A stretch of 64,000 bases of DNA from Buchnera aphidicola (Ceratoglyphina bambusae) (GCF_039363085.1 NZ_CP134982.1:310001-374000); one strand, 5' to 3'; positions 38,252-48,732 are shown, numbered from the stretch's first letter. Program-made: numbers and translations. Notes: generated by a model not told the origin, from the sequence alone.

Positions 38252-39982
38252 GTGCAACTATTTTATGAATTAAGATGGTATTTCTTAAAAGAATGGAAAA
38301 AATATTTAGGAGCTATAATATTATTAATAACAATATCAATTTTACAATTAATACCACCAAAATTAATAGGAATATTAATTGACATAATTATTAAAAAAAA
38401 TAATTTTAACAATAAAATATTAATTATAGTAATTTTAATACTTATAGTATCTATTATAACATATATATTAAGATATTTATGGAGAGTATTGTTATTTGGA
38501 GCATCTTATAAATTAGCAATAAGTTTAAGAAATAAAATATATAAACATTTAAGTAAACAAAATTCAACATTTTATTTAAAAAATAAAACAGGAGATTTAA
38601 TATCAAGATCTACTAATGATGTAGACAAAGTTGTATATGCAGCAGGAGAAGGAGTTTTAACATTAGTAGATTCTATAGTAATAGGATCATTAGTACTAAT
38701 AGTAATGATATTTCAAATAAATTTTTATTTAACTATAATATCACTATTACCTATGCCTATTATGGCATATATAGTAAAAAAATATGGAGAAAAATTACAT
38801 ATAAAATTTAAAAAATTTCAAAATGCTTTTTCATTGTTAAATAGTAATACACAAGAATGTTTGACTAGTGTTAGAATGATAAGATCATATGGATTAGAAG
38901 AAATTAAACTAAAAAAATTTAATAATATTATAAAAAATGTAGGAAAAAGAAATATAGAAGTTTCTAAAGTAGATGCTTTGTTTGATCCAATAATACATGT
39001 ATCAATCTCAATTTCTAATCTATTAGCAATAATATTAGGTGGAATATTAGTAATAAAAAACAAAATCACTTTAGGAGAATTAACTAGTTTTGTAATGTAT
39101 TTAGGATCAATGATGTGGCCTATGTTGGCATTAGCGTGGATGTTTAACATAGCTGAAAGAGGCAAAGTTTCATTATTAAGAATACAAAAAATAATTAAAA
39201 AAAAAAAAGAAAAAAGAAAAAAAAACATAAAAAATATACAAAATTATAAGAACTTAAATATAAAAATTTACAATTTTAACTATGAAAATCACAAGAATAT
39301 TGTGTTAAAAAAAATTTTTTTTAAAATAAATTCAGGAGAAATTATAGGAATATGCGGTCCTACAGGATCAGGAAAAACTACTTTATTAAATATTATTCAA
39401 AATAATATAAATTTAATAAAAGGTAAAATACTTTATAACAATATATGTATTAAAAAAATAAAAAAAAAATATTGGAGATCTAATTTATCTGTAATTAATC
39501 AAAATAATTTTTTGTTTTCAGATACTATAGAAAATAATATATCTATTGGAAAAAAAAAATCTACTATAGAAGAAATAAAAGCAGCATCTAAATTAGCATG
39601 TATACATAAAGACATATTGTCTTTTCCATTGAAATATAAAACTAAAATAGGAGAAAAAGGAATAATGCTATCTGGAGGACAAAGACAAAGAATATCAATA
39701 GCTAGAGCTATAATATCTAAAAAACCAATAATAATATTAGATGATGCGCTATCTGCAATAGATAGTTATACTGAAAATAAAATATTAAAAAATTTAAAAA
39801 AAATTAAAGACAAAAATAAAACAATTATAATAGTTTCTCACAAACTATCTACATTAATTTCTTCTAACAAAATAGTAGTGTTAAAAAATGGAAAAATAGA
39901 TCAAATTGGAAAACATAAAGAAATTATTAAATTTAAAAAATGGTATTATAACATGTTTAAACATCAACAATTAAAAAAATAA
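38252..39982 (+). CDS. mdlA: Multidrug-like ABC transporter half MdlA
   Basis: Fused membrane-ATPase half-transporter, presumably a heterodimer with MdlB. Six hydrophobic segments lie in the first 300 residues, including the conserved LRYLWRVLLFGASYKLAISL. The ATPase domain has Walker [11 protein letters not shown], signature LSGGQRQR and Walker B IIILDDALSAIDS. GTG 38252 is the start: a TAGGATC SD lies before it and the sequence QLFYELRWYFLKEWKKYLGA aligns from there with E. coli. The length is 576 aa against 590. The substrate is unknown. Confidence 0.94.
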   Translation: MQLFYELRWYFLKEWKKYLGAIILLITISILQLIPPKLIGILIDIIIKKNNFNNKILIIVILILIVSIITYILRYLWRVLLFGASYKLAISLRNKIYKHLSKQNSTFYLKNKTGDLISRSTNDVDKVVYAAGEGVLTLVDSIVIGSLVLIVMIFQINFYLTIISLLPMPIMAYIVKKYGEKLHIKFKKFQNAFSLLNSNTQECLTSVRMIRSYGLEEIKLKKFNNIIKNVGKRNIEVSKVDALFDPIIHVSISISNLLAIILGGILVIKNKITLGELTSFVMYLGSMMWPMLALAWMFNIAERGKVSLLRIQKIIKKKKEKRKKNIKNIQNYKNLNIKIYNFNYENHKNIVLKKIFFKINSGEIIGICGPTGSGKTTLLNIIQNNINLIKGKILYNNICIKKIKKKYWRSNLSVINQNNFLFSDTIENNISIGKKKSTIEEIKAASKLACIHKDILSFPLKYKTKIGEKGIMLSGGQRQRISIARAIISKKPIIILDDALSAIDSYTENKILKNLKKIKDKNKTIIIVSHKLSTLISSNKIVVLKNGKIDQIGKHKEIIKFKKWYYNMFKHQQLKK

Positions 39983-40013
39983 TTAAATAAAAAAAAGATA
40001 AGAAAAATAATTT

Positions 40014-41768
40014 ATGCGCAGAATAAATTTAAACATATCTCCAATTTTAATTAGATTATTAAAATATGGAATAGTTTATAAAAAAAAAATATTATATGCT
40101 TTTATATTATTATTTTCTTCTTCTATTTGTGAAGTATTATGTCCAATATTAATAAGTTTTTTTATAAAAAATATAATAGAAAAAAATATAATAGAATATA
40201 ATTCATTTTTATTAATAATATTTAGTTTTATAATATTACAAATAATATCAGCATTATGCAATTTTTTTGAAATAATAATATTTAGTAAAATGTCTACTAA
40301 AATAATAAAAAAAATAAGATTAGACGTAATGAAATACGCATTAAATCAACCAATAGAAGTGTTTGATAAAAAACCAATAGGAGAAATAGTATCTAAAGTA
40401 ACTAATGATACAGAAACTATAAAAGAATTATATGAAAGAGTTGTACCAATAATAATTAGAAATATAATTTTAATCAGTATAATAATTACAACTATGTTTT
40501 TATTAGAATGGAAAATGGCATGTATATCTATAATTATGTTTCCAATAATTTTTATGATAATGATAATATATCAAAAATATAGTACACCAATAATAAGAAA
40601 AGTAAGATATTATATTGCAGAAATAAACAATATTTTTAATGAAACTATAAATGGAATGCACACAATACAACAATTTAACAAAGAAATTTTTTTTTTAAAA
40701 AAAATTAAAAAAATAAGCAAATTACATTATTTTTATAGAATGAAAATATTAAAATTAGATGGATTTTTATTAAGACCACTATTTAGTTTTTGCACTAATG
40801 TTATATTGTGTAGCTTAATATTGTTATTCAATTTTTTTCCAAAAGAAATGTTTCAAATTAGTACTTTATATATATTTATAAATTATCTAAATAGACTTAA
40901 TGAACCTATGTTATCAATAATCAATCAACAATCAACATTACAACAATCTATTGTATCAGGAGAAAGAATATTTAAGTTAATAGATTCAAAAAATATATTT
41001 GAAAAAAAAAAGTATTTTAAAATATCAAAAGGAGAAATAGAAATAAAAAATTTAAATTTTACCTATTCTAACACTAAAAAACAAATATTAAAAAATATAA
41101 ATATTAAAATAAAAAATAAACAATTTGTTGCATTTGTTGGAAAAACAGGAAGTGGTAAAAGTACTTTAGCTAATTTAATAATAGGATATTATAAAATATT
41201 AGATGGAAAAATTTACATAAATAAAAAAAAAATACAAAACATAAGTAGAAAAACTATTTCTAATAACATATCTATAGTAGAACAAGATCCTTTTATATTT
41301 TCAGATACATTATTTAACAACATATCTTTAAACAGAAAAATTCCAAAAAAGTTAATTTTTAAAATAATTAAAAAAGTTCATTTAAACGATTTAATAAATA
41401 AAAACAAAAAAGGAATTTACACAAAAATAAATGAAAAAGGAAAAAATATATCTCAAGGACAAAAACAATTAATATCTATAGCGAGAATATTAGTATCTAA
41501 ACCAAAAATTTTAATATTAGACGAATCAACTTCTAATATGGATTCAGAAACAGAAAAAAAAATACAAAAAATATTATTAAACATAAAAAAATATACTACA
41601 ATTATAACTATTGCACATAGACTATCTACTATAATACATGCAGACAAAATAATAGTATTAGATAAAGGAAAAATAGTAGAACAAGGTAATCATAAAAAAT
41701 TAATGAAAAAAAAAAAAAAATACTGGCAAATGTATATGATGCAACTAAAAAATATAAAAATATGTTAA
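40014..41768 (+). CDS. mdlB: Multidrug-like ABC transporter half MdlB
   Basis: Partner of MdlA, separated by 31 bp. The membrane domain has six hydrophobic segments in about 300 aa. The ATPase domain has Walker A VGKTGSGKST, a degenerate signature ISQGQKQL and Walker B ILILDESTSNMDS, followed by IAHRLSTI. A non-canonical signature also occurs in E. coli MdlB (LSVGQRQL), so it is not decay. The length is 584 aa against 593. The C-terminal tail is a lysine run that includes a long A tract. Confidence 0.94.
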   Translation: MRRINLNISPILIRLLKYGIVYKKKILYAFILLFSSSICEVLCPILISFFIKNIIEKNIIEYNSFLLIIFSFIILQIISALCNFFEIIIFSKMSTKIIKKIRLDVMKYALNQPIEVFDKKPIGEIVSKVTNDTETIKELYERVVPIIIRNIILISIIITTMFLLEWKMACISIIMFPIIFMIMIIYQKYSTPIIRKVRYYIAEINNIFNETINGMHTIQQFNKEIFFLKKIKKISKLHYFYRMKILKLDGFLLRPLFSFCTNVILCSLILLFNFFPKEMFQISTLYIFINYLNRLNEPMLSIINQQSTLQQSIVSGERIFKLIDSKNIFEKKKYFKISKGEIEIKNLNFTYSNTKKQILKNINIKIKNKQFVAFVGKTGSGKSTLANLIIGYYKILDGKIYINKKKIQNISRKTISNNISIVEQDPFIFSDTLFNNISLNRKIPKKLIFKIIKKVHLNDLINKNKKGIYTKINEKGKNISQGQKQLISIARILVSKPKILILDESTSNMDSETEKKIQKILLNIKKYTTIITIAHRLSTIIHADKIIVLDKGKIVEQGNHKKLMKKKKKYWQMYMMQLKNIKIC

Positions 41769-41787
41769 AATAAATATATAAAAAGCA

Positions 41788-41890
41788 CTTCTGTCAGCTT
41801 TAACTTAAGTACCTGTTTTATTTAAACTGGCTGCTTTTTTCCAAACCTGACCAAATATTTAAAAATTCAGAACATAAGGACTGACAGAAG
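41788..41890 (-). ncRNA. ffs: 4.5S RNA of the signal recognition particle
   Basis: A 103-nt RNA on the minus strand. The ends CTTCTGTCAG and CTGACAGAAG form a perfect 10-bp closing helix. The internal GGTCAGGTTTGGAAAAAAGCAGCC-type element, with its GGTCAGG and GCAGCC flanks, is the Ffh-binding domain of 4.5S RNA (E. coli GGUCAGGUCCGGAAGGAAGCAGCC); the tetraloop region is changed from GGAA-type to A-rich. E. coli ffs is 114 nt and lies in the same neighbourhood, near mdlB. It partners with Ffh to target membrane proteins. Confidence 0.93.
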
Positions 41891-41898
41891 ATTTAAAA

Positions 41899-41927
41899 AT
41901 TATATAATATAAATTTATTATATACAA
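41899..41927 (-). promoter_or_regulatory. Sigma-70-type promoter of the 4.5S RNA gene
   Basis: On the minus strand, TTGTAT (41922-41927), a 17-bp spacer, then TATAAT (41899-41904). The predicted RNA 5' end (41890) lies 9 nt after the -10 box, within normal range. The fit between promoter and the closing helix of the RNA supports both calls. Confidence 0.65.
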
Positions 41928-42001
41928 CATAAATTTCATAAAAATTATTATAGAAAAATCATATTACAATTTTTATAAAAATAATATATAATTATAAAAT
42001 T

Positions 42002-43084
42002 ATGAATTATAAAATACTTGCTACTAAATATAGACCTAAAAGTTTTAAAGATGTTATAGGGCAAAAATATATAATAAAATCAATATATAATAGTTTTAAA
42101 TTTAAAAAAATACATCAATCTTGGATTTTATCTGGAAACAGCGGAATAGGAAAAACAACAATCTCTAGATTGTTATCTAAAAGTTTAAATTGTAAAAAAG
42201 GAATACAATATTTTTCTTGTTTAAAATGTGATAATTGTATTGAAATAACAAAAGGATGTTTTGTAGATTTAATAGAAATAGATGCTGCATCAAAAACTAA
42301 AGTAGAAGAAATAAAAGAAATTTTAGAAAATTCCAAATATCTTCCAATAAAAGGTAGATTTAAGATATATATAATTGATGAAGTACATATGTTATCTAAA
42401 CATAGTTTTAATGCTTTATTAAAAATACTTGAAGAACCTCCTAAATATATAAAATTTATTTTAGCTACAACTAATATAAACAAAATACCAGAAACAATTA
42501 TATCTAGATGTATATGTTTTTATCTAAAACAAATAACTGAAAAACAAATTTATAAACATATAAATAAAATTTTATTACAAGAAAATATTATCGCTGAAAA
42601 ATCAGCAATAAAAATAATTTCAGAGAAATCTAATGGAAATATAAGAAGTGCATTAAATATAGTAGAACAATCTATAATGTTTGACAAAAACATAATTAAA
42701 AAAAAAAATGTAATAAATATACTAGGAATAATAGAAGAAAAAAAAATATTATTATTATCTAAATATTTAATTAATAAAAAGTCAAATAAAACATTTGATT
42801 TATTAAAAAAATTAAATATTATATATTTTCAATGGGAGGAAATTTTAGATAGCATAATAAAATTATTCCATCATTTCGCAATTTTAAAAAAATTTGGATT
42901 TTCAATAGAAAGAAAAACATATATGCAAAAAGAAAAAAAAAAAATTATTAAAATAATAAAAAATGTTGAATTTTCAAAAATACAAAAATATTATAATATT
43001 TTAATAGAATGTAAAAAAGAAATATATATATATAAAAATCCTCAAGTATGTATAGAAATGATGCTTTTAAAAATTTTAAACTAA
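42002..43084 (+). CDS. dnaX: DNA polymerase III clamp-loader ATPase, gamma-like short form
   Basis: AAA+ motor of the clamp loader. Walker A is GNSGIGKTT, the zinc cysteines appear in CKKGIQYFSCLKCDNC, Walker B is IYIIDEVHMLS, and the SRC motif is in TIISRCICF. The product is 360 aa, while E. coli tau is 643 and gamma about 431. It ends right after VCIEMMLLKIL, which corresponds to the end of domain III (the collar). The DnaB- and alpha-binding tau domains are absent, as is any need for the programmed frameshift of E. coli dnaX. Confidence 0.95.
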   Translation: MNYKILATKYRPKSFKDVIGQKYIIKSIYNSFKFKKIHQSWILSGNSGIGKTTISRLLSKSLNCKKGIQYFSCLKCDNCIEITKGCFVDLIEIDAASKTKVEEIKEILENSKYLPIKGRFKIYIIDEVHMLSKHSFNALLKILEEPPKYIKFILATTNINKIPETIISRCICFYLKQITEKQIYKHINKILLQENIIAEKSAIKIISEKSNGNIRSALNIVEQSIMFDKNIIKKKNVINILGIIEEKKILLLSKYLINKKSNKTFDLLKKLNIIYFQWEEILDSIIKLFHHFAILKKFGFSIERKTYMQKEKKKIIKIIKNVEFSKIQKYYNILIECKKEIYIYKNPQVCIEMMLLKILN

Positions 43085-43128
43085 AATAATTTGATTAATT
43101 TAAAATAATATATAAAAAAGGAAAAAAT

Positions 43129-43464
43129 ATGTTTACAAATGAAAAAATAAGTAATTTAATGAAACAAGCTCAACAAATGCAAGAAAAAATGTCTAAAATG
43201 CAAGAAGAAATGGCTAAAATAGAAGTCACAGGAGAAGCAGGAGCTGGTTTGGTGAAAGTAACAATAAATGGAATTCATAATTGTAGAAAAGTAGAAATAG
43301 ATTCTACTTTACTAAAAGATAATAAAGAAATATTAGAAGATTTAGCTACAGCCGCTTTTAATGATGCTTCTAGAAGAATATCTGAAGCACAAAAGAAAAA
43401 AATGTCTAACATTTCTAATAATACTCAAATTCCTAGTGGATTTAATTTTCCTTTTCAATTTTAA
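43129..43464 (+). CDS. ybaB: Nucleoid-associated protein YbaB/EbfC
   Basis: Small dimeric DNA-binding protein of the YbaB/EbfC family. The 111-aa sequence has the family N-terminus ([20 protein letters not shown]), then [20 protein letters not shown] and a C-terminal GFNFPFQF. It follows dnaX as in most bacteria, lacking the recR that E. coli has next. AAGGAAAAAAT before the ATG gives a good SD. It is less biased toward Lys/Asn than its neighbours. Confidence 0.95.
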   Translation: MFTNEKISNLMKQAQQMQEKMSKMQEEMAKIEVTGEAGAGLVKVTINGIHNCRKVEIDSTLLKDNKEILEDLATAAFNDASRRISEAQKKKMSNISNNTQIPSGFNFPFQF

Positions 43465-43560
43465 TAAATTTTGTTTTGTATAAAAAATTTTTATTAAATA
43501 AAAATTGAAAATTATGTTAATATTTTTTTTTAAAATAAAAATATTGGAAAAAAAAATAAA

Positions 43561-45438
43561 ATGAAAAAAGAAAAATATTCATTTAAGTCTGAATCAAAAG
43601 AATTATTAAATTTAATGATACATTCTTTATATTCTAATAAAGAAATATTTATAAGAGAATTAATATCAAATGCATCAGATGCAATAGAAAAAGATAGATT
43701 TATAAATGTTTCTCAAAATAATTCTAATGATTTAAAAAAAAATTATGAAATAAAAATAAATCTAGATGAAAAAGAAAATAAAATAAAAATTAAGGATAAT
43801 GGAATAGGAATGGATAAAAATGAAATAATTAAAAATCTAGGAACTATAGCTAAATCAGGAACAAAATCATTTATAAAATCTATAAAAAATAATAAAAATA
43901 ACAATTTAATAGGAAAATTTGGAGTTGGTTTTTATTCTTCTTTTATAGTATCTAAAAAAGTTTATGTAAAAACTAAATCTGTAAAAAATAAAGATAAAAA
44001 TACAGGAATAATTTGGAAATCTAAGGGAAATGGAGAATATACTGTAGAAAAAATAAAAAAAAAAAATACTGGAACTGAAATAATACTATTTTTAAAAAAT
44101 TCAGAGAAATATTTTACAAATTATTATAATATAGAAAGAATAATAAAAAAATATTCTGATCATATTAATATTCCAATAAAAATTAAAAGATATAATGAAA
44201 AAAATAAAAAAAATGTTTGGAAACAAATTAATTCAGCAAAATCCATTTGGACAATTGACAAAAAAAATATTGATAAATATGAATATATAAGCTTTTATAA
44301 ATATATAACAAACGACACTAATAATCCTATAACTTGGATTCACAGTAAAGTAGAAGGAAATCAAGAATATATAAGTTTATTATATATACCATCAAAAGCA
44401 CCATGGGATATTTGGAACAGAGAACAAAACAAAGGTCTTAAACTATATATAAATAAAGTATATATAATGGATAATGTAGAACAATTTTTACCTAATTATT
44501 TAAGATTTGTGAAAGGAATTGTTGATTCTAAAGACCTTCCATTAAATATCTCAAGAGAAATATTACAAGAAAACAAAAATATAAATATTATAAAAAAAAC
44601 TATTACTAAAAAAATATTAAATGTATTAAAAAATATTAATACATATAAATATGAAATTTTTTGGAAAGAATTTGGAGCTATAATAAAAGAAGGAATTGCT
44701 GAAGACATAGAAAATAAAGAAAATATTGCTAAATTATTATTATTTTCTTCTTTAAAGACAAAAAATAAAAATACATACATATCATTAAAAAAATATATAA
44801 AAAACATTAAATCTGATCAAAAAAAAATTTATTTTATAACTGCAGATAATTATAAAACAGCAAAAAATAGCCCTCATTTAGAAATGTTTAAAAAAAAAGA
44901 TATAGATGTATTAATATTACATGAAAGAATAGATGAATGGATGATGAATTATTTAACAGAATTTAAAGGAATTCAATTTCAATCAGTAAATAAATTTGAT
45001 GAATCTTTAAATAAAATAATAAATTCTAAAGATAAAAAAAATAAAGAATCAAATACAAAATTAAAAGATTTAATAAAAAAAATAGAAAAAATATTATTTA
45101 ATAAAATAAAAAAAGTTAGAATTACATACAGATTTTCAGAAACTCCAGCAGCATTAACAACAGATTCTAATGAAATGAGCACTCAAATGGCTAAATTATT
45201 TTCTGCAGCTGGACAAAAAGTGCCAAAAATAAAATATATTTTTGAAATAAATCCTGATCATAAATTAATAAAAAAAATATCTAAAATTAAAAATAAAAAA
45301 GATATTAAAACATGGATAAAAATGTTATTTGATCAAGCTCTTTTAAATGAAAAAGGATCATTACAAGAACCTAATAAATTTATAAAAAGAGTAAATTCAT
45401 TGTTAATTAAACAAACTTCTAAAAAAAATTCTTTATAA
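43561..45438 (+). CDS. htpG: Hsp90-family chaperone HtpG
   Basis: ATP-dependent chaperone. The GHKL nucleotide site is shown by ELISNASDAIEK, IKDNGIGMDKNE and GKFGVGFYSSFIVS. The middle domain has LPLNISREILQENK with the catalytic Arg, and the C-terminal dimerisation domain follows. The length is 625 aa against 624. A TTGGAAAA segment lies before the ATG. The 96-bp upstream region contains a TTGAAAA that could belong to a heat-shock promoter, but I could not find a convincing second box. Confidence 0.97.
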   Translation: MKKEKYSFKSESKELLNLMIHSLYSNKEIFIRELISNASDAIEKDRFINVSQNNSNDLKKNYEIKINLDEKENKIKIKDNGIGMDKNEIIKNLGTIAKSGTKSFIKSIKNNKNNNLIGKFGVGFYSSFIVSKKVYVKTKSVKNKDKNTGIIWKSKGNGEYTVEKIKKKNTGTEIILFLKNSEKYFTNYYNIERIIKKYSDHINIPIKIKRYNEKNKKNVWKQINSAKSIWTIDKKNIDKYEYISFYKYITNDTNNPITWIHSKVEGNQEYISLLYIPSKAPWDIWNREQNKGLKLYINKVYIMDNVEQFLPNYLRFVKGIVDSKDLPLNISREILQENKNINIIKKTITKKILNVLKNINTYKYEIFWKEFGAIIKEGIAEDIENKENIAKLLLFSSLKTKNKNTYISLKKYIKNIKSDQKKIYFITADNYKTAKNSPHLEMFKKKDIDVLILHERIDEWMMNYLTEFKGIQFQSVNKFDESLNKIINSKDKKNKESNTKLKDLIKKIEKILFNKIKKVRITYRFSETPAALTTDSNEMSTQMAKLFSAAGQKVPKIKYIFEINPDHKLIKKISKIKNKKDIKTWIKMLFDQALLNEKGSLQEPNKFIKRVNSLLIKQTSKKNSL

Positions 45439-45463
45439 AAAAAGTTACGTATAAAAATACATT

Positions 45464-46087
45464 ATGAAAATAATTCTTTTAGGAGCGCCTGGAAGCGGAA
45501 AAGGAACTCAATCAAAATTTATTTCTAATAAATATAATATAAAAAAAATTTCTGTAGGTGAAATATTCAGAAAAAATTTAAAAAAAAATGATAACATTAA
45601 AAAAAAAATAGATAATGGAGAACTTATAGAAGATAAAATAGTTGTAAAATTAATAAAAAAAAGAATTTTACAAAAAGATTGTTCTAATGGATATTTATTA
45701 GATGGATTTCCGAGAACTTTAGAGCAAGCAAAAAATGTATATTTAAAAAATATTAAAATAGATTATATAATAGAATTTTTAGTCGATGATAATATATTGT
45801 TAAAAAGAATATCTGGAAGATTAATACATGAAAAATCAGGAAGAACATATCATAAAATATTTTCACCACCTATAATAAAAAATAAAGATAATATTACTGG
45901 AGAGAATTTAAAAAAAAGGAAAGATGATAAAATTAATATAGCAAAAAGTAGATTATTAAAATATAAAATAGAAATAAAAAAAATAAGAAAATATTTTATG
46001 AAAAAGTTTAAAAAAAAATATTACAAAATAAATGGAAATTTTGATGAAAATAAAACAATGGAAAAAATATTAAAAATAATAAAATAA
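45464..46087 (+). CDS. adk: Adenylate kinase
   Basis: Interconverts ATP, AMP and ADP. The P-loop is GAPGSGKGTQS at residues 7-17, the AMP site includes LLDGFPRTLEQA, and the LID contains GRLIHEKSGRTYH and the SRLLKYK segment. The length is 207 aa against 214 in E. coli. It follows htpG after 25 bp, preserving the E. coli order. The LID has no zinc cysteines, as in other gammaproteobacteria. Confidence 0.96.
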   Translation: MKIILLGAPGSGKGTQSKFISNKYNIKKISVGEIFRKNLKKNDNIKKKIDNGELIEDKIVVKLIKKRILQKDCSNGYLLDGFPRTLEQAKNVYLKNIKIDYIIEFLVDDNILLKRISGRLIHEKSGRTYHKIFSPPIIKNKDNITGENLKKRKDDKINIAKSRLLKYKIEIKKIRKYFMKKFKKKYYKINGNFDENKTMEKILKIIK

Positions 46088-46093
46088 AAAATT

Positions 46094-46167
<74 letters not shown>

Positions 46168-46266
46168 ATTAATTTATAAAATATAAGAATGCATTTTTTT
46201 TATAAAATTTGCAAGAACTTTTTAATAAATATATTATTAACACATTTTAAACTTTTAGAGAAAAAG

Positions 46267-47124
46267 ATGTTAAAAAAAATAATAGATGGAAAAAAAATAT
46301 CAAAAAAATTACAAGAAAAAATTTGTCTAGAAGTAAAAAAAAAAATAAAATTTGGTAATAGACCTCCTGGAATAGCTGTAATATTAGTAGGAAATGATTC
46401 TTCTTCAAAAATATACATAAGAGAGAAACAAATAGCATGCAAAAAAGTAGGATTTGTATTAAAATGCTGGAAATTACAAGAAAATACAAAAGAAGAAAAA
46501 ATATTAAATTTAATAAATAAGTTAAATAAAGATTTAGAAATAGATGGAATATTAGTACAATTACCTCTACCAAAACATATTAATACAAATAATATATTAT
46601 GTGCTATATCTTATAAAAAAGATATAGATGGATTTCATCCATATAATATAGGAAAACTATGTCAAAAAAATCCTAACATTAGAGCTTGTACGCCAAAAGG
46701 AATAATAACTTTATTAAAAAAATATAAAATTAATACATGTGGATTGAATGCAGTAATAATAGGAGACTCTAACATAGTAGGAAAACCTATGAGTATGGAA
46801 CTATTAATGTATGGTTGTACTACTACCATAACACACAAATTTACAAAAAATTTAAAAAAACACACTAAAAATGCAGACTTATTAATTGTAGCTATAGGAA
46901 AACCAAATTTTATAAAAAAATCTTGGGTGAAAAAAAAATCAATAATATTCGATGTAGGAATAAATAGAATGAAAAATGGAAAAATCATTGGAGACGTAAA
47001 TTTTAAATCAGTGTATAAAAAAATATCTTATATAACCCCAGTACCTGGAGGGGTTGGTCCAATGACCGTAACATCATTATTAGAAAATACCATGTTGATA
47101 TATAATAAAAATTATAAAATTTAA
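46267..47124 (+). CDS. folD: Bifunctional methylenetetrahydrofolate dehydrogenase/cyclohydrolase
   Basis: Makes 10-formyl-THF, needed by Fmt in this window. Conserved blocks are [20 protein letters not shown], the catalytic lysine region, [32 protein letters not shown], and the C-terminal [19 protein letters not shown]. The open frame starts at 46189, but those 26 residues have no counterpart in E. coli FolD, so I start at ATG 46267 ([10 protein letters not shown] aligns with AKIIDGKTIA). This gives 285 aa against 288. Confidence 0.94.
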   Translation: MLKKIIDGKKISKKLQEKICLEVKKKIKFGNRPPGIAVILVGNDSSSKIYIREKQIACKKVGFVLKCWKLQENTKEEKILNLINKLNKDLEIDGILVQLPLPKHINTNNILCAISYKKDIDGFHPYNIGKLCQKNPNIRACTPKGIITLLKKYKINTCGLNAVIIGDSNIVGKPMSMELLMYGCTTTITHKFTKNLKKHTKNADLLIVAIGKPNFIKKSWVKKKSIIFDVGINRMKNGKIIGDVNFKSVYKKISYITPVPGGVGPMTVTSLLENTMLIYNKNYKI

Positions 47125-47131
47125 TAAAATT

Positions 47132-48553
47132 TCAATTATTTATTTTCCAAAAAGTATTATTATAACTATCTTCTAAAATAATGCCAAAAGAACTAATTTT
47201 ATTTCTTATTAAATCAGATTTAATCCAATTCCTTTTTTTTCTACAAAAATTTCTTATTTTTATTAAAATGTTAATTTTATATATAGAAATTCTTTTTTTA
47301 TAAACTTTAAAATTATATTCTCTAAAAAAAATGTCAGAAGATAAAAAAAATAATCCTAAAATTTTTCCTAAAAATTTCAATTTTGTTGCTAAAATATTTG
47401 CATTTATTACATTATTTTTTTTTTCTATATTTATTTTTTTAGAAATGTCAAATAATATAGATATAGCTTTAGGTGTATTAAAATCGTCATCCATAGACTT
47501 TTTAAACTTTTTTTCAAAATATTTAGATTCTTTATTATCATAATTATATTCTTTAGTATTAAGTATTGCATAATATAATCTTTCCATAGATAATCTAGCA
47601 ATTTTAAAACTATCATTTTTATAAATTAAAGGCTTCCTATAATGAGATGATAAAAAAAAATATCTTATAGTTTCTGGATCATAATCTAAAATAGCTTGTT
47701 TTAAACTATAATTATTTCCAATAGATTTAGACATTTTTTTATTGTTTAAAATTAATAAACCAGAATGCATCCAATAATTAACATATTTATCATTATTTAA
47801 AAAACAAGAAGATTGAGATCTTTCATTTTCATGATGAGGAAATAATAAATCATAACCACCTCCATGTATATCAAATAAATTTCCACAATATTTATAGCTT
47901 AATGCAGAACATTCAATATGCCATCCTGGTCTTCCTATGCCCCAAGGTGATTTCCATAAAAAATTGTAATTATACGCGCTGCTTTTAAACTTTTTTAAAT
48001 CTTGTATTTTCCACAAAACAAAATCTAATTTTTTATTTTTATTTTTTTTTATTTTATAACTCTTTAAATTCTTTATTACTTGATTAGAAAGTTGTCCATA
48101 CTTTTTAAAACTAGATATAGAAAACATTACATCTCCATTACTAGATATATAAGCATGATTTGATAATAATAATTTTTCTATAAACTTTATTATTATTTTT
48201 ATATTTTCTGTGACTCTAGGCTCTACATTAGGAGGAATAATATTTAAATTATTAAAATCAGAATGCATATCTTTAATCATTCTTTTAATAAATATTTTAA
48301 TATTTGCTTTATTTTCTATTAATCTATTAATAATTTTATCATCTACATCTGTTATATTTCTGACATATTTTACTTTATAACCAATGTGTTTTAAGTATCT
48401 AATTATCATATCAAAAACAACAAAAGTTCTTCCATGTCCTATATGACATATGTCATAAACTGTTATTCCACATACATAAATATAAACTTTATTTAAAAAA
48501 AATGTCTTAAAAGTTTCTTTAATATTTTTTAAAGCATTAAAAATTTTAAGCAT
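47132..48553 (-). CDS. cysS: Cysteinyl-tRNA synthetase
   Basis: Class I synthetase charging tRNA-Cys. The HIGH motif is in TVYDICHIGHGRTF and KMSKS in NNKKMSKSIGN. Zinc ligands appear around VYVCGITVYD, WHIECSALS and the HHENE histidines. The length is 473 aa against 461. It converges on folD with a 7-bp gap and lies downstream of the 5S gene on the same strand, 179 bp away, with a hairpin between them. Confidence 0.96.
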   Translation of the reverse strand: MLKIFNALKNIKETFKTFFLNKVYIYVCGITVYDICHIGHGRTFVVFDMIIRYLKHIGYKVKYVRNITDVDDKIINRLIENKANIKIFIKRMIKDMHSDFNNLNIIPPNVEPRVTENIKIIIKFIEKLLLSNHAYISSNGDVMFSISSFKKYGQLSNQVIKNLKSYKIKKNKNKKLDFVLWKIQDLKKFKSSAYNYNFLWKSPWGIGRPGWHIECSALSYKYCGNLFDIHGGGYDLLFPHHENERSQSSCFLNNDKYVNYWMHSGLLILNNKKMSKSIGNNYSLKQAILDYDPETIRYFFLSSHYRKPLIYKNDSFKIARLSMERLYYAILNTKEYNYDNKESKYFEKKFKKSMDDDFNTPKAISILFDISKKINIEKKNNVINANILATKLKFLGKILGLFFLSSDIFFREYNFKVYKKRISIYKINILIKIRNFCRKKRNWIKSDLIRNKISSFGIILEDSYNNTFWKINN

Positions 48554-48605
48554 ATAATATTGTATAAAATTAATTTAAAATTTTTTATAATAAAAAAAAT
48601 ATATA

Positions 48606-48623
48606 TTAGTATATCCATACTAA
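48606..48623 (-). terminator. Hairpin between 5S rRNA and cysS
   Basis: On the minus strand, a 7-bp stem (TTAGTAT / ATACTAA) with a 4-nt loop GGAT is followed by ATATATTTTTTTT. It lies about 110 nt after the 5S gene and 50 nt before cysS, so it could end the rRNA transcript. The stem has one G-C pair only, so it would be weak. Confidence 0.45.
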
Positions 48624-48732
48624 AAATAAATTAAAAAATTTATTATAATATATATATTTTAACAACTTTTTAAACTTATATATTTATATAATAAAAATTT
48701 ATAAAAATAAAACAAATAATATAAAAACTAAA

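Noticed and set aside
43465-43560. Possible heat-shock (sigma-32) promoter before htpG (TTGAAAA)
   Set aside because: No second box at proper spacing could be identified, and such strings are common by chance in this base composition.
46168-46230. Possible promoter upstream of tRNA-Arg (TTGCAA)
   Set aside because: No -10 box at 16-18 bp; the nearest TATATT is about 23 bp away.
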